Positions 60,104-64,000 of a DNA stretch of 64,000 nt are shown here, piece after piece. The stretch lies in contig LMJI01000001.1 of NCBI GenBank assembly GCA_001429255.1, positions 310,001-374,000 of the forward strand, in the 5' to 3' direction. A program made the position numbers and the translations under genes. Within the stretch, counting starts at the first letter, position 1, and the number at the start of each line of letters is the position of its first letter. The notes beneath the pieces were generated by a model. It saw only the letters and a program-made list of their open reading frames with translations. It was not told the DNA's origin and did no database searches. Source of the stretch: Cellulomonas sp. Root930. Its GTDB lineage: Bacteria; Actinomycetota; Actinomycetes; Actinomycetales; Cellulomonadaceae.

Positions 60104-61120
60104 TCACTCGCCCGGTGCGGCGGTGCTGGACCTCACGACCAGCTCCGTGGGCAGGACCTCGTGCAGATTGATGTCGTCGGGGGGCGGCGGATCGGCCAGG
60201 TGCGTGAGGAGCCGCTGTGCTGCACGTGCACCCTGGCGCTCCGGGAACTGTCGGATGGTGGTCAATCCGAACGCCTCGCCCATCTCGTGGCCGTCGACCC
60301 CCACCACCGACAACGCGTCGGGCACGCGCAGACCAAGGTCTCGCGCGGCGAGGATCACACCCATCGCCATCTCGTCGGACGCAGCGAAGACGGCCGTGGG
60401 CCGCTCCCGACCGGAGAGCAGGACCTTGGCCTGCCGGTAGGAGTCTCCGAGCGTGAAGTCCGACCGCAGCACCCAGTCGTCGCGAACTTGTAGCCCAGCG
60501 CGGCTCATCTCGCCCTCGAAGCCGCCGCGGCGGCTGTCCGTGAGGTGGAAGTCGCGCTCCGGGTCGGTGCCGCCCGTGACGTGCGCGATCTCCCGGTGCC
60601 CAAGCCCGATGAGGTGCGCGGTCGCCAGCGCCCCGGTAGCGCTCTGGTCAATGCTCACGGTGAGCACGCCGGGCATCGGGCCGCCGACGCCCACGACGGG
60701 CCGGTCCATCGACAGCAGGCGGGTGATCTCCGCAGCGCTCAGCTGGAGCGACACGGGGATCACCGCATCGAGCCGTTGGCGCCAGAGGTAGTCGCCGAGC
60801 ACCGCCTCCTGGTGCTCGTGGCTGCCCTGGGTGTTGTAGAGGGCGAGCTCGTACCCGACGTCGATGAGCTCGTCCGCGATGCCGGTGACGACCTTGCCGT
60901 AGAACCACCGGTCGATGGCGGGCAGGATCACGCCGATGTTGCGGCTGCGGCCGGACTTCAGTGCGGTGGCGGTGTAGGACGCGACGTACCGCAGCTCCTT
61001 GGCTGCGCGCTCGACACGCTCCCGCGCCGCCGCGGAGACCGGGCCCGTGCCATTGAGGGCGCGTGACGCGGTCCCGACGGAGACGCCGGCCTTCGCTGCT
61101 ACGTCCCTGATCCCGGCCAC
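60104..61120 (-). CDS. LacI family transcriptional repressor
   Basis: The 338-residue protein has the LacI HTH at the N-terminus (IRDVAAKAGVSVGTASRALN) with hinge helix AAKELRYVASYTATALKSGR. A periplasmic-binding-like effector domain follows (IGVILPAIDRWFYGKVVTGI through VVGVDGHEMGEAFGLTTIRQ). The GTG at 61120 has GGAGACAG upstream. It is divergent from the sugar-binding lipoprotein, and the two 20-base sites around it match the LacI consensus. The inducer is probably a malto-oligosaccharide, given the neighbours. Confidence 0.9.
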   Translation of the reverse strand: MAGIRDVAAKAGVSVGTASRALNGTGPVSAAARERVERAAKELRYVASYTATALKSGRSRNIGVILPAIDRWFYGKVVTGIADELIDVGYELALYNTQGSHEHQEAVLGDYLWRQRLDAVIPVSLQLSAAEITRLLSMDRPVVGVGGPMPGVLTVSIDQSATGALATAHLIGLGHREIAHVTGGTDPERDFHLTDSRRGGFEGEMSRAGLQVRDDWVLRSDFTLGDSYRQAKVLLSGRERPTAVFAASDEMAMGVILAARDLGLRVPDALSVVGVDGHEMGEAFGLTTIRQFPERQGARAAQRLLTHLADPPPPDDINLHEVLPTELVVRSSTAAPGE

Positions 61121-61258
61121 ACCTGTCTCCGTCCGCGTGTCGTGACGGCGATCTTATGCGGATCGGCATACGACATCGCGGATCCTGGGATCGATTCCAC
61201 TTGTTACGCCCCACTTGGGGGGCGTGAAAGGTCGCGCACCTCCGCTCTAGACAAGGTT

Positions 61259-61278
61259 TAGTGGAACCGTTTACAGTC
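61259..61278. promoter_or_regulatory. LacI-type operator, copy 2
   Basis: The 20 bases are identical to those at 59019 to 59038. The site is 33 bases upstream of the binding-protein ATG, well placed to block its promoter, and 139 bases from the LacI start. Confidence 0.8.
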
Positions 61279-61310
61279 GTGGCCACATCCACTGTTCGAG
61301 GGAGAACGTG

Positions 61311-62549
61311 ATGAGGCGTCCAGGCATCGTCGGGTCTGCGCTCGCGGGTACTGCCCTGCTCCTCTCGGGGTGCGGCAGCGCGAGCGGCGGTGACCAGGAC
61401 GCCGCACAGCTCCTGGTGTGGGCGGGGACCGGGACCGGGGGCGACGCCCTCGCGGAGATCGCCCAGGGCTTCGGCGAGGAGCTCGGCGTCGACGTGAAGG
61501 TCGAGCTCGTACCGGGCGACCAGCTGCAGAGCAGCTTCGTCACCGCGTCCCAGGGCAACAACGCCCCCGACGTCGTCTGCGGCGCGCACGACTGGATCGG
61601 GAACCTCGTCCAGAACGGCACGATCGACCCGATCCAGCTGGTCGGGCCGGACGCCGCGCAGCTGCAGGAGCTCGCGGTCCAGGCGGTCACCTACAACAAC
61701 CAGGTCTACGGGATGCCGTTCACGATGAACAGCATCGTGCTGTACCGGAACACCGACCTCGTTCCCGAGGCGCCCGCCACCATGGAGGAGCTCATCGCCA
61801 CGGGCGAGCAGCTCGTGGCGGCGGGGCAGGTCACCGAGGTGCTGGCCTACCCGGTGGGTCCGACGGGGAACCCCTACTTCATCAACCCGCTGTACACCGC
61901 GGGCGGCGGCTACATCTTCGGCACCGACGCGGAGGGGAACTTCGACCCGGCGGACCTCGGTCTCTCCCAACCCGGAGCCGTCGAGTCGTACACCAGGATC
62001 GGAGCGCTCGGCGAGACCGGCCAGAACGTGCTCAAGCGCTCGATCAGCGGAGACAACGCCCTCAGCCTGTTCAGCGAGGGGCAGAGCGCGTTCGTCGTTG
62101 AAGGCCCCTGGCAGCTCCCCAACCTGGCCAAGGGCACCATCCCGTACGCGATCTCGCCGGTCCCCGGGTACGAGGGCGGTCCCGCCGCCTCGCCGTTCAT
62201 CACGGTCGACGCGTGCTACGTCGCGAGCAAGGGCGAGAACAAGGTGCTCGGGCAGGAGTTCGTCACCGACTTCTGGGGCCGGACGGACGTGCAGCTCGCC
62301 TACCAGGAGGCGGCGGACAGCGTGCCTGCCTCGACGGCGGTGCTGGAGGAGATCAGCGCCACCGCCCCGGACATCGTCGCGGTGGCTGACGCGGCCGCGG
62401 CAAGCGGTCAGATCATGCCGAGCATCCCGGAGATGGCTGCCGTCTGGGACCCGCTGGGCAAGGCGCAGGCGGCGATCATCGCTGGCGCCGACCCGCAGAC
62501 CACCATCACGCAGGCAGCCTCCACCATCGAAGCGGCCATCGGCGGCTGA
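61311..62549 (+). CDS. malE: maltose/maltodextrin-type ABC transporter binding lipoprotein
   Basis: The ATG at 61311 (or the GTG at 61308) follows GGGAG. The 412-residue protein has a lipobox in TALLLSGCGS, with the Cys near residue 23, so it is membrane-tethered. The SBP_bac family body has LLVWAGTGTGGDALAEIAQG, NAPDVVCGAHDWIGNLVQNG, QVYGMPFTMNSIVLYRNTDL and FVVEGPWQLPNLAKG. These match MalE-like maltose/maltodextrin binders. The downstream MalF-like gene and the surrounding alpha-glucosidases support the substrate. The symbol is by family, not proven. Confidence 0.82.
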   Translation: MRRPGIVGSALAGTALLLSGCGSASGGDQDAAQLLVWAGTGTGGDALAEIAQGFGEELGVDVKVELVPGDQLQSSFVTASQGNNAPDVVCGAHDWIGNLVQNGTIDPIQLVGPDAAQLQELAVQAVTYNNQVYGMPFTMNSIVLYRNTDLVPEAPATMEELIATGEQLVAAGQVTEVLAYPVGPTGNPYFINPLYTAGGGYIFGTDAEGNFDPADLGLSQPGAVESYTRIGALGETGQNVLKRSISGDNALSLFSEGQSAFVVEGPWQLPNLAKGTIPYAISPVPGYEGGPAASPFITVDACYVASKGENKVLGQEFVTDFWGRTDVQLAYQEAADSVPASTAVLEEISATAPDIVAVADAAAASGQIMPSIPEMAAVWDPLGKAQAAIIAGADPQTTITQAASTIEAAIGG

Positions 62550-62595
62550 CAGCTCACCTCCCCACGCCTTGCCCCCTACGACCCAGGAGGTCGAC

Positions 62596-64000
62596 ATGGC
62601 CCGCTCGACCGCAGACGTCGAGACCACCCGCTCGGCCGGTGCACCGCCACCGTCCCCGTCGGGCAAAGAGGTCGGCCTGACCGCCGACGGGACCGGCAGC
62701 CCGCTCGGTCTGCTGTTCAAGATCCTCGCGCTCGGTCTGTTCGCGGCCGTCGCCGTCTTCGCCTGCATCCCGTTGATCCGCACGGAGCGTTGGGTGTGGC
62801 TCGCTGTCGTCGTGGTCGTCACGGTGATCGCCTTCTGGGTGTACCTGTCTCCCCGGCCCATCCCCCTCAAGTACCTGCTGCCAGGCACGCTGCTGCTGCT
62901 GGTGTTCCAGGTGCTTCCGGTCGTGTTCACCGTGTCGACGGCGTTCACCAACTTCAGCGACGGCCATCGCGGGAGCCAGGAGGAGGCGATCGCCGCCATC
63001 GAGGGGGCCTCGCTCCAGCGCGTTCCCGACTCCCCCGTGTTCTCGCTCTCCGTGGCGACGCAGGGCAGCGACCTCGCGTTCCTGCTCCTCGACCCGGACA
63101 CGGGCGACACCTTCGTCGGCACGGAGGACGGGCTCGACGAGCTCCAGGGCGCCGACGAGTCCGACGGGACGATCACCGCGGCGGACGGCTTCACCGTCCT
63201 GACCACCGCGGAAGTCGCCGCGCGCAGCGAGGAGGTCGCGACGTTCACGGTCCCGACCGACGACGGCGTCATCAAGAGCCAGGGAGTGTCGATCGCGTAC
63301 GTCGGCGCACCGCAGCAGACCTACGACCCGGCGTGTGACTGCATCACGGACGCCGTCACGGGCGAGGTCTGGACAGCCGACGGCGACGTCGGCTCCTTCG
63401 TGGACGCCGACGGCAACGCCCTGGCGCAGGGCTGGCAGGTCAACGTCGGCCTGGAGAACTTCTCCCGTGTACTGACGGACCCGACGATCCGAGCGTCGTT
63501 CCTGCGGATCATCGTGTGGAACTTCGCGTTCGCCATCATCACCGTCGTGATCACGTTCGCCCTCGGGCTGCTGGTCGCCCTCGCGCTCAACAACTCCCGG
63601 CTGCGCGGCCGCACGATCTACCGGTCGCTGATCATCCTGCCGTACGCGATGCCCGTGGTGGCGATGTACCTGGTCTGGCGGGAGATGTTCAATACCGACT
63701 TCGGCCTGATCAACCGGATGCTCGGCACCGAGATCAACTGGTTCGGGAACACCGCCAGCTCGATGATCGCGATCCTGCTGGTGCAGCTGTGGCTCGGCTA
63801 CAACTACATGTTCCTGGTCATCACCGGGGCGCTGCAGTCCATCCCGGCGGACCTGACGGAGGCCGCCAGCGTCGACGGCGCCAAGAAGTTCTACTCGTTC
63901 CGGACCATCACGTTCCCGCTGCTTCTGGTGGCGCTGGCGCCCCTGCTGATCGCGTCCTTCGCGTTCAACTTCAACAACTTCTCCGCGATCTACCTGCTGA
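62596..64000 (+). CDS. malF: MalF-like ABC transporter permease (3'-truncated by window end)
   Basis: The ATG at 62596 has AGGAGG five bases upstream. About 468 residues are visible. Three TM helices lie within residues 35 to 115. A large external P2-type loop (about 118 to 280) follows, and then the permease core with ASFLRIIVWNFAFAIITVVI. The cytoplasmic EAA motif EAASVDGAKKFYSFRTITFP couples to the ATPase. The long P2 loop and extra N-terminal helices are characteristic of MalF. The loop contains a CDC pair (near residue 250). A malG gene probably follows outside the window. Confidence 0.85.
   Translation, partial: MARSTADVETTRSAGAPPPSPSGKEVGLTADGTGSPLGLLFKILALGLFAAVAVFACIPLIRTERWVWLAVVVVVTVIAFWVYLSPRPIPLKYLLPGTLLLLVFQVLPVVFTVSTAFTNFSDGHRGSQEEAIAAIEGASLQRVPDSPVFSLSVATQGSDLAFLLLDPDTGDTFVGTEDGLDELQGADESDGTITAADGFTVLTTAEVAARSEEVATFTVPTDDGVIKSQGVSIAYVGAPQQTYDPACDCITDAVTGEVWTADGDVGSFVDADGNALAQGWQVNVGLENFSRVLTDPTIRASFLRIIVWNFAFAIITVVITFALGLLVALALNNSRLRGRTIYRSLIILPYAMPVVAMYLVWREMFNTDFGLINRMLGTEINWFGNTASSMIAILLVQLWLGYNYMFLVITGALQSIPADLTEAASVDGAKKFYSFRTITFPLLLVALAPLLIASFAFNFNNFSAIYLL

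Overview
The window is high-GC DNA with densely packed genes, many GTG starts, ATGA/GTGA start-stop overlaps and strong actinobacterial family signatures. The glucan-degrading enzymes, the LacI-type operators and the style of the exopolysaccharide genes suggest an actinomycete of the Cellulomonas type. The genus is an inference from gene content only.

Region 1 (1 to 31.2 kb) is mostly one large cell-surface polysaccharide locus. After a truncated secreted protein, an MFS transporter and a beta-propeller-like protein come an alpha/alpha-toroid-like protein, a WecG/TagA glycosyltransferase, wecC and wecB (UDP-ManNAcA supply), two Wzz-like chain-length proteins, a Wzy-like polymerase, a secreted beta-helix protein, five further glycosyltransferases and a Wzx-type flippase. 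A minus-strand sugar operon follows, with two DegT aminotransferases, a NeuD-type acetyltransferase, an NAD-dependent epimerase and a Gfo/Idh oxidoreductase. Then come a secreted protein of about 1570 residues (dimethylformamidase-like domain plus four DUF4082-type repeats), a WbpD-like acetyltransferase and the initiating polyprenyl-phosphate sugar transferase. Together these could build, flip and polymerise a repeat unit containing amino-sugar uronates.

Region 2 (31.3 to 36.5 kb) is conserved housekeeping DNA on the minus strand: pth, rplY, a SIMPL-domain protein, prs, glmU and a small membrane protein. GlmU supplies the UDP-GlcNAc used by the polysaccharide locus.

Region 3 (36.6 to about 48.2 kb) looks like a genomic island. 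A perfect 20-bp-stem hairpin borders a DDE-transposase-like gene and an overlapping gene that resembles a tyrosine recombinase without its catalytic residues. About 1.4 kb without a supportable gene follows. Then a small XRE regulator diverges from a tightly overlapping ten-gene operon of unknown function. Five AGTCAC boxes on a 15-bp period lie between them. The operon holds two paralogous small proteins, three Phd/YefM-like modules with no toxin, a zinc-ribbon-like protein and a repeated C-terminal domain. This is the best candidate in the window for an undescribed system. A DUF4236/TPR protein closes the island.

Region 4 (48.3 to 51.0 kb) carries a thioesterase-like protein, an RraA-like protein, a LysE exporter and a divergent Lrp/AsnC regulator.

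Region 5 (51.1 to 64 kb) is an alpha-glucan utilisation locus: a secreted six-hairpin glycosidase-like protein, a GH13 amylase, a GH31 alpha-glucosidase, a PAS-ANTAR-STAS regulator, a LacI repressor, a maltose-type binding lipoprotein and a MalF permease cut by the window end. Two identical 20-bp sequences containing the LacI-type consensus TGNAANCGNTTNCA precede the regulator and the binding-protein gene. No tRNA, rRNA or CRISPR array was found.
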